NCBI GenBank assembly: GCA_032209605.1 | Contig: JASFXZ010000014.1 | Span: forward strand, 1,446,912 to 1,510,911 | Origin: Mactromeris polynyma | Taxonomy: Eukaryota; Mollusca; Bivalvia; Venerida; Mactridae | Reading direction: 5' to 3' | Length of the DNA: 64,000 bases | Shown: positions 1 through 13,700 of the stretch, in pieces | Layout: each line of letters begins with the position of its first letter | How positions within the stretch are numbered: the stretch's first letter is position 1 | Program-made: the position numbers and the translations under genes | The notes under the pieces: generated by a model | What the model was told of the DNA's origin: nothing | What the model saw: the letters and a program-made list of their open reading frames with translations, nothing else | Database searches by the model: none

Positions 1-558
1 AATACATTTTAGACAGCAAATCGGATACTAATAAAAATAATTCTTTACTTATCTCACTGGAGCCATGTATAAAATGAATTTTTATGTGTTATAAATCACA
101 TAACAAGTAATGAATCCTCATCACCGATTCGTGTGGTGTAGTTGTCAGATGCTCACAGAAGAACATACTATAACAAGTTGGAAACCTTGACAACTTCCTT
201 ACATGCTTTAGTTATTCAGAGGTGGAGGGTACCTGACATTAGATGTATGATTTCGGAAATATCATCACAAGTGACATCAGTCTCAGACGAACTTAAAACT
301 ATTCTGGTAGTCCACAGATATTTCATAGACATTGGGTGCTACTGGAGATGCAATTTTATGGTAACCCAGAGGGCTTGCTTATATTTATCACGGTAGCCAG
401 ATAAAATTTTCTGATAGTCTCCGACCATAGGATTTTTTTGACATATGCTTTAAAGTCATGATTGACACTAATGTCTTTTGATACCTGATTTAATTGGACA
501 GATAAGTTGAAGATAGGAATTCAGGAAGAGAGTGAAGGAAGTAAGGAAATAAACTTAC
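1..558. other. Probable ATP13A1 intron, no gene recognised
   Basis: This stretch lies downstream of the last visible ATP13A1 exon on the minus strand. I searched it on both strands for the next expected exon, the conserved segment after the [16 protein letters not shown] motif, and did not find it. The plus-strand open stretch at 142-396 has no family signature and no convincing splice context. I treat the region as intron whose next exon lies beyond the left edge. Confidence 0.5.
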
Positions 559-3500
559 CAACATGAGCGTGCTTCAGAGCACCAACATCATTCGTACCGT
601 CTCCACACATTAATGTCACAAACCCAAGACTTTTCAAAGTGGTAATAATTAATTCCTAGAATTTATAGATAATACTTTATCAAGTAAACTAATGGCTATT
701 ATACACTATTTAAAGAAAAATGCCGGAGCCAAGTCAATATATATGTGATTATGTCTGACAACATATGCATAATCAAAATCTGCATATATGTCACATGTTT
801 GATTTTTAAATTTCAACTAGGCTGGAAGGCAGCATGACTTTCTACCTGTTGGCAGACACAATCTGTGGTTTGACTTGTCCTCAGCATTGGACAATGGAAT
901 TTCTCTAGTCCTAGTTTTGTATATATCATTATAAATTTAAAGCTATGTAAGTCACAGCAACAGTAAATTGTCAACTGACTTGGTGTTTCAAGCTTTAAAG
1001 ATCATAGAGCCACTGAAATACAGAATTTTATCACCCAATGATTTTAATGCATGAACATTAATTTATGTACTGAAATGTAAGTGTTGATAGATGATAAAGA
1101 TGTCAATAACTAATGCTTACCTTTTGTTTTGGTGCAACTCTAGCAAACACTTTCACATTAGGCAACAATAAATGCCACAATGGCTGTGATAAATTCTGTA
1201 GGTGTGTTAGTGCCTGAAGACAAAAATTATAATAAACATTTGATAACATACACAATAACTAATAAGTAATGTATAAGTAAATTTATTACAGCGTCACGCC
1301 TATTTAAAGGGCCAGCCTATTCTGTCTTTGTGTGAAACATTTCTACTCCCAATGCCTATCTTTTAATGCCAGGCACCAGGCAGGTAGGCAATGGGAACCA
1401 ATAATGAACAAGCTGGTGACTGACCAAGCAGCTATATAGGAAAGCACTCCAACTGGGATTCGAACCTTTGATTTCCCACTACCCAGGCAGATGCCTTAAC
1501 CACTCAGCCACGGGAAGGGGTTATTTTGAATACTAAATGCCAGCCATCAGGACAGAACCTTGTTGATATACATGCTCTACTTAACAGTATTCAAAATATA
1601 TTTGCAAAACTCATAGACTACTTTTAGCAAATCACACAGTGGTCATACAAATCTGTGAAATTTCATTAAAAACATTTTACTCATCATTGCCTAGCAACAA
1701 GAGCTAAATAAATAGAAGCCTACATACCTCTCCTGTCAGACAAAGATCATATTGTTCTATGAGCAGTTTACGTATATCACCAGATGGTTGAACCGGCATT
1801 GTTACAGAGTCATCTATAGATTTCCAATACCATCTGGTTTCTGCAGGAAAATAAATATTCTATCTGTTCATACAAAGCATATATGAGTAGTTTGAGTGAC
1901 TATATTCATGGTAAAGCCAACAAACTGATCTACTTGCTGCAGTAAATTAATAAGTAAAGATTAAAAAAAAACGAAAGTTTGGCAAAAAACTGCTCTAATT
2001 TGTCTTCAATAAAAGAAGCAGTAAGGATAGTTTTGTGCTAATCCCTTAAATTGATTTATTAAAGTTGGACAGATATATAAGTTACTTCAAATTTACTTCA
2101 ATATGCTCCATAAACTGAATAAAATGTTTTGTTAAACATAGAAACAAGAACGTCTCAAGATCATAAAATAAAAATGTCACGCAAAAAATTACCCAACATT
2201 CAAAGCAGACATACAAATAATACAATCATTCTTTGAGTATAAATTAACCATACAGGCGAGTTGGTGGACAAATTCAAGTAATCTACAAACCTGATTCCTT
2301 TGGTGCTTGAAGTACGAGTGTGTGTTCTTTTCTTGTGAATCTCAGTTCCTTAGCAACATGACATGCAGTCAATGGATTGTCTCCGGTTATCATAGCAACC
2401 TGAATAAACAACATTTATTTCACTGACTTAGAATTCATTTTCACCTGCCTGGTGAGCTTAGTCAGTATAGAACGCGACTGCTAATCTAGAGGTTGTGGGT
2501 TTAAAACCCGGGCAAGGTGTATGTTCTTCCATGACAATTTGACTGAAGAAAAGGCATCCAAAGTTATTTGTCCTCCACATATGAACTCTGATTTATGTAG
2601 AGAAATGTCAGTTGCTTGTGGAGGAGCAGGGTAGTTCTGGTTGGTTACTCAGGAGTTCTGGTTCGGTCAACTGACTATATAACTCAAATACTACTAATGA
2701 GAAATGGTGTAAAGCCCGAAAACAAAAGAATCAAATTCATTCTCAACAATATTATTTATGTACTTATGTATTTATTCACAATTTTAGTTTTTAAGTATGA
2801 TGTAATCATTATCTTAATCTGCATTAGACAGATGGATAATGAATGTGCAGTGAAAAATACAGTACTGCAATGTCCATTTCGTGAATATTTGAAAAGCAAT
2901 ATGCATGTTTAAGCATAAGTATATGAGGACATGATAACACATGCAAGTAGTATTAAATCACTAAACATTAGGGAGGTACTGTGGTTTTGGGGAAGAGTGC
3001 CTCACGCCTGATTCATAAGTTGCGAGTTTGAGTCTTTGCGAGTTTAACTACAAACTTTACAATCCCTAATTTAGGCATGAGAACTGGTTAGTTACCAAGG
3101 AAGCAGACATGAAGAATAAGTTGTCAAGTTGCTTCACACTCAATATTAAATACACAAGTTTATTAATACATTTGCTTAACAAAACCATACCACTTACATG
3201 GTGAGAGGCATTCTGTATCTCCTTAATGACCATCTTGGAATCAGTTTTCAGTGGACAAGATATTACAACAAAACCACAGAAATCAAGTTCTTTCTCCACT
3301 TCATCCCTGGTAATTGCCTTCAACTGAAACAATATTGTGGATAAGTAAGAGTTACCTCCCTTACTACACAATCAACATTCAGACAGCATTACTGAACTTG
3401 ATGGAATAAAAGCATCAGATATAAATATATAAATGGAAAAAGTAGGATTTATTTAATACATATCCAAGTAGGTAAGTTTTACAATTTGACGTTTTATGAA

Positions 3501-5468
3501 TATTGTGGACGTTGTTACCATAATAACATTATAATATCAATTTTATATCATGTAACAAATAATTATGGCAATCTACAACAAGATAGATTTCTTAAACAGA
3601 TTAACTTTGCTTTCTTAAGGTTAATGTAAATAACGATACACGTTAATCCAAACAAATTTTATGCAAGTGCTATGTTTACCTTGTTTTTTATTTTGTACAT
3701 ATTTATTATTGTTATATAAAAGTTAAAAACAAAACGCTAAATAATGATCACAGTGTTAAAATGTTTGTATCATGTACCATTGTATATAAAGGTTGATTTC
3801 AATACAATTATACACAATACCTGTTGGTGAGACAAACGTCCTAGTTTCTTGTAGCCCAAAGCCAAAACACGAGCTCCTCTACGCGCCATTTCTAGATATA
3901 CTTCATCGTAATTACTTGGCAGATTGCAATACTGTCCAATGAATAAAGAATAACATCAATTAGTAATGCCTGGAATACATGACTTCTACAATAAAGTAGT
4001 CGATTCAATCGCTAATACATTTCCTATCAAAAAAACATACCAATTACCCAAAATTCCAAAGTTTCTTGCCATAAAGTAGTTTTGCCAGTACTAAGAATGA
4101 ATTGATGATTTAAAACATCGCTTTTTCAATGTGTATTATCCTGGGCTAGACATTTTTTTCGACAAGAAACCTTTATGAGTAAAACATGCAGACAGTTGCA
4201 TTGCACAGAGAATCAACAACTGAACATCAATAAGGCACAGACTTATGGTAAATAAAACTAGATAAACAAAAAAGATTCTTATATTGCAGCAAAATTGCAA
4301 AATCTGTATCTTTATAAGAATCAATAAGGAACCAATGTTTTACTATCGATGATATCCATAACATGTATAATGTTCATAATGATGGTATTTCAATACAAGA
4401 TAATATAAATTCTATTCATGTAACATACCATTGGTTTGAGAGTTTCTGGTGCTCCCTTCACTGAACAGATATATTCGGTTTCCATGGAGCCAGGGGGTGT
4501 ATGACCAGCGATCACAGACATACGTTTCAAAGCACTGGAGAAATGATATCTGTGAAATATCTTCAAACCATGAGTTTTCCTCTTCTGTGGTACTACGGTC
4601 TCTCCTGTGTGTGTAGATATCAAATTATATATCAGTTCCAATACCAGGATTATAGCATAGTATATACAGTAAACCATGATGGTTCTGAAGAAAGTTGGTC
4701 TTAATTGTCAGGTGGTCTGATTATTGAGTCAAACAATGGAAGACAAATGAAAGACTTTTACATGAAAATATGGAAGACTCAATTTCAACGTTTCCCGTCT
4801 GCAATACATAAAACTAGACTGTATCAGTCAACTGGCTAGTAAATTTCAATCCATTTTATTAAAACTTAATCTTGAATCCCCTTAAACAGGTTATGTTCAC
4901 ATACACTGACCAAGACTTAACAGTGTAAATTCTGAATTGAATTCGATGGTGTTTGATGAATTCTAGGATATAGAGATCATACATTCAAACCCTGGGTGAT
5001 GGATGACAATTTGAGAGTAGTTAATTCATCCAAAGTCATTTGTCCTACACCTCCTATTCAGGTGAGGGAGTTTGTCAGTTGCTTGCAGAAGAACTGTACT
5101 GGTTGGTAACCCAGAAACACATAATACAGAAACCGACAGCTGAAATACTCTTTAACACACGTTAACTCTAACACACTCTAAAATTGAGCTAACCTTTGAG
5201 TCAGAAATCTATTGACTTCTTCTATACCAAAAAAACAAATGTTTATGACATCTAATTCTATAGATAACTTTAATATCAGGTAATAGTCTAAGATATATAT
5301 GTAACTGCAAACAAACCTTTAGTGAGTATATAGTCGACAGCTTTCAGCGTGGCTTTTTCTAATGGATCACCCACCAGTTCATCATCTAACTGTACTAATG
5401 CATGACATGTTGCTAACACATGTATTGTCTCTACAGGAGTGTCTGTTGCTTGCTGGATCTCATTCCCC
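559..5468 (-). CDS. ATP13A1: ATP13A1-like P5A-ATPase, internal eight-exon part
   Basis: P5A ATPases sit in the ER membrane and remove mistargeted transmembrane helices. Eight minus-strand exons with GT-AG borders and matching phases are visible, in coding order: 5468-5317, 4604-4429, 3931-3821, 3323-3198, 2399-2291, 1840-1728, 1213-1121 and 655-559. Together they encode about 325 residues. Recognisable blocks are [10 protein letters not shown] and LVGDPLEKA (nucleotide-binding domain), [88 protein letters not shown] and the Mg-binding hinge [18 protein letters not shown]. In the family these lie in the middle and second half of a protein of roughly 1200 residues. No stop or frameshift interrupts the part seen. 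Exons upstream of 5468, which should include the DKTGT phosphorylation site and TGES-type A domain, are not in the window. The transposon at 5927 starts 459 bp upstream. A partial gene copy is an alternative to an intact gene with a very long intron. Confidence 0.9.
1425..1522 (-). repeat. tRNA-derived SINE head
   Basis: Read on the minus strand, this has an A-box-like TGGCTGAGTGGTTAAGG followed by a B-box-like GGTTCGAATCC at tRNA-like spacing. It lies in an ATP13A1 intron. The flanking sequence (about 1290-1425), containing a 'tatttaaagggccagcc' motif, recurs in related form near 20300, so this is probably an interspersed element and not a working tRNA gene. Confidence 0.5.
2455..2735 (+). 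repeat. tRNA-derived SINE, copy 1
   Basis: The head resembles a tRNA (GTGAGCTTAGTCAGTATAGA, then GGGTTTAAAACCCGG as B box). The body is shared with copies at 4955-5140 and 43150-43320: 'catccaaagt...tgtcctccac', 'cagttgcttg..gaggag', 'tggttggtaacccag'. The tail ends 'aatggtgtaaagcccgaaaacaaa'. It lies in the ATP13A1 intron between the exons at 2291-2399 and 3198-3323. Confidence 0.6.
4955..5140 (+). repeat. tRNA-derived SINE, degenerate copy 2
   Basis: This copy shares the 'catccaaagtcatttgtcct' body segment, 'gtcagttgcttgcagaagaa' and 'ggttggtaacccag' with the SINEs at 2455 and 43150. The A box is largely eroded and only the B-box region (cattcaaaccctgg) remains. It is intronic to ATP13A1. 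Confidence 0.5.
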
Positions 5469-5922
5469 CTGTAAGAAACGAAATACAACCAAGTTAGAAC
5501 CCATTTGAAACTCCTTGGTATTTACCATATATCAAACGTTAATATAACAATAAGTCCAAAAAATTATCACTATAAATCTATGTTAGTCAATGTCATACAA
5601 AATGGGAGTGGGAAAAAAACAAAAACTAAATTTGCATGAATCAAAACACAAGTACAGAGATGTGGTTTCAATCACTTTTCAATAAAGTTCAAATCATCTA
5701 CAGTAAAATCTCCCTTAAAGACCACATTGAAAATAAAAGACAATACTTTTGTGGTTCAATTAATAATTTTTCTTCCATATTTCAACTTGACAATTTAACC
5801 ACTTGTGGTCATTGAGGTTATCATCATACTTTTATGGTTATGGTACTATATTGTCACGTAGTACGCAGTTTTCTGCAAATGAATGGATAAGCAAGGAGCT
5901 TCTTTTTCAACAGTAAGTTGTA
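5469..5922. other. Sequence between ATP13A1 exon and transposon, no gene seen
   Basis: AT-rich unique sequence beginning with the 3' splice acceptor of the 5317-5468 exon. I found no upstream ATP13A1 exon on the minus strand here. A part (5701-5840) resembles the 'annotated pogo-like' MITE vocabulary ('cagtaaaatctcccttaaagaccac') and may be a decayed copy. Confidence 0.4.
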
Positions 5923-5926
5923 CCGG
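5923..5926. repeat. Left CCGG target-site duplication
   Basis: CCGG directly precedes the TGTAAC terminus. The identical tetramer follows the opposite terminus at 18161-18164, and again follows the neighbouring element at 19743-19746. Confidence 0.7.
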
Positions 5927-5943
5927 TGTAACGGTCAGTTTTT

Positions 5944-7905
5944 TCCCCAGTCAGATTTTTCCCCGGGGAAAAAATTGACTAGTCAGTTTCTTCCCCGGGG
6001 AAAAAATTGACTAGTCAGGTTTTTCCCCGGGGAAGAAACTGACTAGTCAATTTTTTCCCCGGGGAAAAATCTGACTAGTCAGTTTTTTCCCCCCCTAGTC
6101 AGTTTTTTCCCCCCTAATAATTCAAGTTTTGTGATGGGGGAAAAAATTGACTAGTCAATTTTTTCCCCCCTTGTCAATTTTTTCTGCCCTTATATTTAAT
6201 GTTTTGTGGTTAGGAAAAAAAATCTAGTCAGTTCTTTCCCCCTGACTTGTAGTTCATGTATTGGAGGGGGGAAGAAATCAACTAGTCAGTTCTTTCCCCC
6301 CGACATGTAGTTCATGTATATGAGGGGGGAAGAAATCAACTAGTCAGTTCTTTTCCCCCTGACTTGTAGTTCATGTATATGAGGGGGGAAGAAATCAAGT
6401 AGTCAGTTCTTTCCCCCCCCCCAACTTGTAGTTCATGTATATGAGGGGGGAAGAAATCAACTAGTCAGTTCTTTCCCCCCCCCGACTTGTAGTTCATGTA
6501 TATGAGGGGGGAAGAAATCAACTAGCCAGTTCTTTCCCCCCTGACTTGTTGTTCATGTATATGAAGGGGAAAGAAATCAACTAGTCAGTTCTTTCCCCCC
6601 TGACTTGTAATTCATGTTTATGATGGGGGAAGAAATCAACTAGTCAGTTCTTTCCCCCCTGACTTGTAGTTCATGTATATGAGGGGGGAAGAAATCAACT
6701 AGTCAGTTCTTTCCCCCCCCCAACTTGTAGTTCATGTATATGAGGGGGGAAGAAATCAACTAGTCAATTCTTTTCCCCCTGACTTGTAGTTCTTGTATTT
6801 TAGGGGGGAAGAAATCAACTAGTCAGTTCTTTCCCCCCTGACTTGTAGTTCATGTATATGAGGGGGGAAGAAATCAACTAGTCAGTTCTTTCCCCCCCTG
6901 ACTTGTAAATCATGTATTGCAGGGGGAAGAAATCAACTAGTCAGTTCTATCCCCCTGACTTGTAGTTCATGTATTGGAGGGGGGAAGAAATCAACTAGTC
7001 AGTTCTTTCCCCCCTGACTTGTAATTCATGTTTATGATGGGGGAAGAAATAAACTAGTCAGTTCTTTCCCCCCTGACTTGTAATTCATGTTTATGATGGG
7101 GGACGAAATCAACTAGTCAGTTCTTTCTACCCCTCCACTTGTAGTTCATGTATTGGAGGGGGAAGAAATCAACTAGTCAGTTCTTTCCCCCCTGACTTGT
7201 AGTTCATGTATATGAAGGGGAAAGAAATCAACTTGTCAGTTCTTTCCCCCCCCCTGACTTGTAAATCATGTATTGGAGGGGGAAGAAATCAACTAGTCAG
7301 TTCTATCCCCCCGACTTGTAGTTCATGTAAATGAGGGGGGAAGAAATCGACTTGTCAGTTCTTCCCCCCCCCCGACTTGTAGTTCATTTATAAGTGGGGG
7401 AAGAAATCAACTAGTCAGTTCTTTCCCCCCTGACTTGTAATTCATGTTTATGATGGGGGAAGAAATCAACTAGTCAGTTCTTTCCCCCTGGCTTGGAGTT
7501 CATGCATATGAGGGGGGAAGAAATCAACTAGTCAGTTCTTTCCCCCCTGACTTGTAGTTCATGTATATGAAGGGGGAAGAAATCAACTAGTCAGTTCTTT
7601 CCCCCCCTGACTTGTAAATCATGTATTGGAGGGGGAAGAAATCAACTAGTCAGTTCTATCCCCCCGACTTGTAGTTCATGTATATGAAGGGGGGGAAGAA
7701 ATCAACTTGTCAGTTCTTTCCCCCCCTGACTTGTAGTTCATGTATATGAGGATGGAAGAAATCAACTAGTCAGTTCTATCCCCCGAACTTGTAGTTCATG
7801 TATTTGAGGGGGGGGGGGGGGGAGAAATCAACTAGTCAGTTCTTTCCCCCCTGACTTGTAGTTCATGCATATGAGGTGGGAAGAAATCAACTAGTCAGTT
7901 CTTTC
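5944..7905 (+). repeat. Left subterminal hairpin-repeat arm of the Ginger element
   Basis: After a start rich in the palindrome TTTTTTCCCCGGGG, about 29 tandem units of roughly 58-60 bp run from about 6200. Each unit has AACTAGTCAGTTCTTT, then a C-run, a spacer (gacttgtagttcatgtatat), a G-run and GAAGAAATC. Each unit can therefore fold on itself through its C-run and G-run. The array is the inverted counterpart of 16090-17640. Confidence 0.9.
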
Positions 7906-7910
7906 GCCTT

Positions 7911-9041
7911 GGCGAACTATCAAATAAATATAAGAGAAACAACCATAAACTGAAAAATATATATATTTTCTATGTTTCAATAATGAATGACATACTTAGT
8001 ATGAATTGAGTTACTTATTTAAGATACATGTATTATTTTAAAAAGATAATTTGAAATAACTTATAAATCATATACAGAATTAATTGTCCTTGATGAATTT
8101 TCCATGTGTTATTGGTTAAACTGAAAACTGAAAATTGTCTGAATATTAACACACATGTGTGTTAGTTGGGCCTTACTTGTGATGATTCAAAATTGGTTAC
8201 ATTTTGCAAATTGGTTCCTCCACAAAATTGAAGACATTGGGAAAGTTTCTACCTTCATTCAAATAACAACACACACTGTAAACATGCATTGAAAGTCTTT
8301 CACTCTAAAACAATTGTAGTGCCCACAATTTTAACAATCTAGTGTTCACAAAGCACCTTCAGGAAAACTTTGTTTTTTGTATCTAAATTGAACATTAACA
8401 TTATGACCATTATGTTTTGGTTTCGTGCATGGTTTAGTCTTTATTTACTGAGGATATTGTGCAGCACAAATGTTCACCAAAGTCGAAATAGTGGTGATCA
8501 GTGAATACCAGCCCTGGTATATGTATATACATGTACATGTTTTTATGTATATATAACTGACACAAACTAGAAAGTATATTTATATAGCTATACGAAACTA
8601 GTTTGAAGGATTTATACATCAAAAGAAAACACTAATTCACAGCAACATAGATAAAAACAAACAAAATGCGCATTACAAAAATAACCAGGCTTGATAATGT
8701 GAGGAGTCTTAATAAAACTTATAATTACCACCATCACAAGCTATATCAACAATAATAAATACTACAAAAGGATTACAGAGAAAAAGCACAGTAGTTGAAA
8801 GACAATGAACAAAGGACTATAAGGCCATTTTTAAATGACCTGGAAATATTATGTGTCCTAATATGCACTACTTTGCAAGGCACTAACACTAAGTCTTTAT
8901 AGATAGTTTTTGTCCATTGGTTGGTAGATAAATAAAGACCAAATTAGTCTTAGTTTAACTTTTACCGTTATATACATAGTCCGCCAAAAGATACATTTCT
9001 ATGAACTAAAATTCACATATAGGGTTTAAACTTTTTCACAT
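7911..9041. other. Internal non-coding part of the Ginger element
   Basis: This lies between the left repeat arm and the stop codon of the transposase gene, so it holds the gene's 3' flank. No other reading frame with a family signature is present. ATTAAA/AATAAA-type hexamers are frequent because of base composition, and I do not single one out as the polyadenylation signal. Confidence 0.5.
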
Positions 9042-10711
9042 TTAACATCCTAAAACAACTTCAAAATGTTCATGTACATTTTTCAGGTAGAGTCCCTTTC
9101 GGCTTGTTTTTTCCAAAGAAAATCCTGCAGGATATCTCAGCCATGCATAGTTTTTTGAACCATTTCGTTTTCCACTTGCAGCATACACATAAATGTCAGT
9201 GTTGAACAATGAAGCAGCTCCCATAATCTCGGCATCTGTTGCCCAAACAGCATTGTCATTCATTTTACTGGTCTTAATGTAGTCAGTTATGTTCTGATTA
9301 ACATACCCTGAAAGCTTTTTTGATACAGTATCAGCACACATATGTTTTACAACTTCATTTCTACATTTCTTATGGCTGTTTTCAGTTCCAGACACTGCGT
9401 AGGACACTGCTCTAAAAAAGCAGTTTCCATCACCGTTGATGTGTTTCACAATTTCTGGCTCATGTGCAATCCCTGCAGGTCCAAATTTTGGTTGCACAAC
9501 AAATGGAATATCTAATAATTTACACAGTTTCTGGTTGTCAGCAGCTGTCAAAGGGGAGAATTTTGTGCACACTGATGGCTGTTTCCTTTTGGGGTTTTGC
9601 TGTTTTTTGACACTCTTAAGTTTCTTCAGGGATTTCTTTTGGGCATTTAGCTTCACAGGACATTTTGGTTTAGACTCACTTGACATTGCTGTATATACCT
9701 TTACATTACTTGAATGGTAAACATTGGATAGAACTTTTCCAGATTCTATGTTCTTAAGTCTCAGACGACCTTTTGTCAAAGCTTCAACTACAAGGTATGG
9801 TCCTACCCATCTTGGTGCAAGCTTGCTCCCAAATCTTCTTATCTTACTTGCATTTTTTATAAGTACACGAGTTTCTGGGGCTATGGTCTTGTGTGAGCTA
9901 TTTCGTTCATCATAATACTTTTTTTGTCTCTTTTGGGCACATTTGATATTTTTCGATACAGAATCTAGGACAGTTTCTCTGCTTTGAGTGTAGGTCTCTA
10001 ACATTTCACGTGTGAGGTTATGTTGAATATGGCATCTGTCTTGTTGATTTACCAGCTTTGCCTCTCTTCCAAACATTATCTTAAAAGGAGTGAATTTTGT
10101 GGATGCATGTTTGCTGGTTCTGTACGCAAACAGGCAAGATTGAATGTGTAAATCCCAGTCCTGTCCAGATTTATGGGTTACTTTCTGCAACATCTCCTTT
10201 AAGGTTCTATTGTCCCTTTCCCTTTGGCCGTTTGTTTGCGGATGATACGATGAAGAAATTCTATGGTCTATATTTAATTCAGTGGTAATTTCATCCAGGA
10301 CTTTATTTGTGAATTCTTTACCCTGGTCAGATATGATAGAGTCCATAGGTCCAAAAGTACATATAGCATCTATAAGGAATTTGGCCACATATTCAGCACT
10401 TTTTTGGGGGATAGCTTCAGCTATAGCAAACTTTGAGAAATGATCAGTAGCTGCTACTATATATTTATTTCCTTTATGGGTTGTCTCAAGTGGTCCTATG
10501 ATATCTATGCCTATCAGGCTCCAAACTTTACTGGGGACTGGTATTGAGTTCAGTGGTGGTGCTGACTTTGGGGGTGCAATATTTACACGGGAACATACGT
10601 CACAATCTTGGATAAAATTCTTTATCTCTTCCTTCATACCCTTCCAGAAGTAGTTATCATTAATTTTATGATAGGTCTTATCTCTGCCAAGATGCCCGCC
10701 ACTGTATTTAC
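9042..10711 (-). CDS. Ginger transposase exon 2: integrase core, GPY/F, OTU protease
   Basis: The exon starts after a TTTCAG acceptor at 10714-10712 and ends in a stop at 9042 (about 556 codons). Joined to exon 1 the protein is about 639 residues. The zinc finger spans the splice: HAG (exon 1) with GGHLGRDKT and CDVC make an HHCC set. The catalytic D residues are in IGIDIIGP and ISDQGKEF. The E is in NGQRERDNRTLKE, exactly 35 residues after the second D, giving DD35E. RWVGPYLVVEAL matches the GPY/F module of Gypsy and Ginger1 integrases. The last 150 residues carry an OTU cysteine protease: NGDGNCFFRAV supplies Asp and Cys, and HEHFEVVL supplies the His. OTU proteases remove ubiquitin, so the domain could shield the transposase, but this is inference. 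A domesticated GIN-like gene is possible, yet the terminal repeats around it argue for a mobile element. Confidence 0.9.
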
Positions 10712-13700
10712 CTGAAAAATAATAATCAGCAAATGAATAATTATGGCAAAGTAAAAGGAATTAATTAAATCAGTAAAATTATTATTTGGTCAATCATTGA
10801 TTCAGTCAGACGTTATATCATTGATTCAGTCAGACGTTATATCATTTATTCAGTCAGACGTTATATCATTTATTCAGTCAGGCATTATATCATTAATTCA
10901 GTCATACACTATACCATTGATTCAGTCAGACATTATATCATTGATTCAGTCATACATTATATCATTGATTCAGTCATACAATATATCATTAATTCAGTCA
11001 GACATTATATCATTGATTCAGTCAGACGTTATATCATTTATTCAGTCAGGCATTATATCATTAATTCAGTCATACACTATACCATTGATTCAGTCAGACA
11101 TTATATCATTGATTCAGTCAGATGTTATATCATTAATTCAGTCAGACATTATAACATTGATTCAGTCATACGTTATATAATTGATTTAGTCAGACGTTAT
11201 ATCATTGATTCAGTCAAACGTTATATCATTGATTCAGTCATACGTTATATTATTGATTTAGTCAGACGTTATATCATTGATTCAGTCAAGCGTTATATCA
11301 TTGATTCAGTCATACGTTATATCATTGGTTCAGTCAGACGTTATATCATTGATTCAGTCAGACATTATATCATTGATTCAGTCATATATTATATCATTAA
11401 TTCAATCATACGTTATATCATTGATTCAGTCAAACGTTATATCATTGATTCAGTCATACGTTATATTATTGATTCAGTCAAATGTTATATCATTAATTCA
11501 GTCAGACATTATATCATTGATTCAGTCAAATGTTATAGCCATGATTCAGTCAGACATTATATCATTTATTCAGTCATATGTTATATCATTGATTCAGTCA
11601 GACATTATATCAGTAATTCAGTCAGACATTATATCATTGATTCAGTCAGACATTATATCATTGATTCAGTCATATGTTATATCATTGATTCAGTCATACA
11701 TTATAGCATTAATTCAGTCAGACATTAAATCATTAATTCAGTCAAACATTATAGCATTAATTCAGTCAGACGTTATATCATTTATTCAGTCAAACGTTAT
11801 ATCATTGATTCAGTCATACGTTATATCATTAATTCAGTCAGACGTTATATCATTAATTCAGTCATACGTTATATAATTGATTTAGTCAGACGTTATATCA
11901 TTGATTCAGAAAAACGTTATATCATTAATTCAGTCATACGTTATATTATTGATTTAGTCAGACGTTATATTATTGATTTAGTCAGACGTTATATCATTGA
12001 TTCAGTCAAGCGTTATATCATTGATTCAGTCATACATTATATCATTGATTCAGTCATACGTTATATCATTGATTCAGTCATACGTTATATCATTGATTCA
12101 GTCAGACGTTATATCATGGATTCAGTCAGACATTAGATCATTGATTCAGTCAAGCGTTATATCATTGATTCAGTCATACATTATATCATTGATTCAGTCA
12201 TACGTTATATCATTGATTCAGTCATACGTTATATCATTGATTCAGTCAGACGTTATATCATTGATTCAGTCATATGTTATATCATTGATTCAGTCATACA
12301 TTATAGCATTAATTCAGTCAGACATTAAATCATTAATTCAGTCAAACATTATAGCATTAATTCAGTCAGACGTTATATCATTTATTCAGTCAGGCATTAT
12401 ATCATTAATTCAGTCATACACTATATCATTGATTCAGTCAGACATTATATCATTGATTCAGTCAAACGTTATATCATTAATTCAGTCAGACACTATATCA
12501 TTGATTCAGTCATACAATATATCATTGATTCAGTCAGATGTTATATCATTAATTCAGTCAGACATTATATCATTGATTCAGTAATACAATATATCATTGA
12601 TTCAGTCAGATGTTATATCATTTATTCAGTCAGACATTATATCATTAATTCAGTCATACACTATATCATTGATTCAGTCAGACGTTATATCATTTATTCA
12701 GTCAGATGTTATATCATTAATTCAGTCAGACATTATAACATTGATTCAGTCATACGTTATATAATTGATTTAGTCTGACGTTATATCATTGATTCAGAAA
12801 AACGTTATATCATTAATTCAGTCATACGTTATATTATTGATTTAGTCAGACGTTATATCATTGATTCAGTCAAGCGTTATATCATTGATTCAGTCAGACA
12901 TTATATCATTGATTCAGTCATACGTTATATCATTGATTCAGTCATACGTTATATCATTGATTCAGTCAGACATTATATCATTAATTCAGTCATACGTTAT
13001 ATCATTGATTCAGTCAGACATTATATCATTAATTCAGTCATACACTATATCATTGATTCAGTCAGACATTATATCATTGATTCAGTCAAACGTTATATCA
13101 TTAATTCAGTCAGACATTATATCATTGATTCAGTCATACAATATATCATTGATTCAGTCAGATGTTATATCATTAATTCAGTCAGACATTATATCATTGA
13201 TTCAGTCAGGCATTATATCATTAATTCAGTCATACACTATATCATTGATTCAGTCAGGCATTATATCATTAATTCAGTCATACACTATATCATTGATTCA
13301 GTCAGACATTATATCATTGATTCAGTCGAACGTTATATCATTAATTCAGTCAGACACTATATCATTGATTCAGTCATACAATATATCATTGATTCAGTCA
13401 GATGTTATATCATTAATTCAGTCAGACATTATATCATTGATTCAGTCATACAATATATCATTGATTCAGTCAGATGTTATATCATTTATTCAGTCAGACA
13501 TTATATCATTAATTCAGTCATACACTATATCATTGATTCAGTCAGACGTTATATCATTTATTCAGTCAGATGTTATATCATTAATTCAGTCAGACATTAT
13601 AACATTGATTCAGTCATACGTTATATAATTGATTTAGTCAGACGTTATATCATTGATTCAGAAAAACGTTATATCATTAATTCAGTCATACGTTATATTA

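Noticed and set aside
142..396. 84-codon plus-strand frame at the left edge
   Set aside because: No family signature; probably intron of the minus-strand ATP13A1 gene.
2616..2912. 98-codon plus-strand frame
   Set aside because: It starts in a SINE and runs into AT-rich intron.
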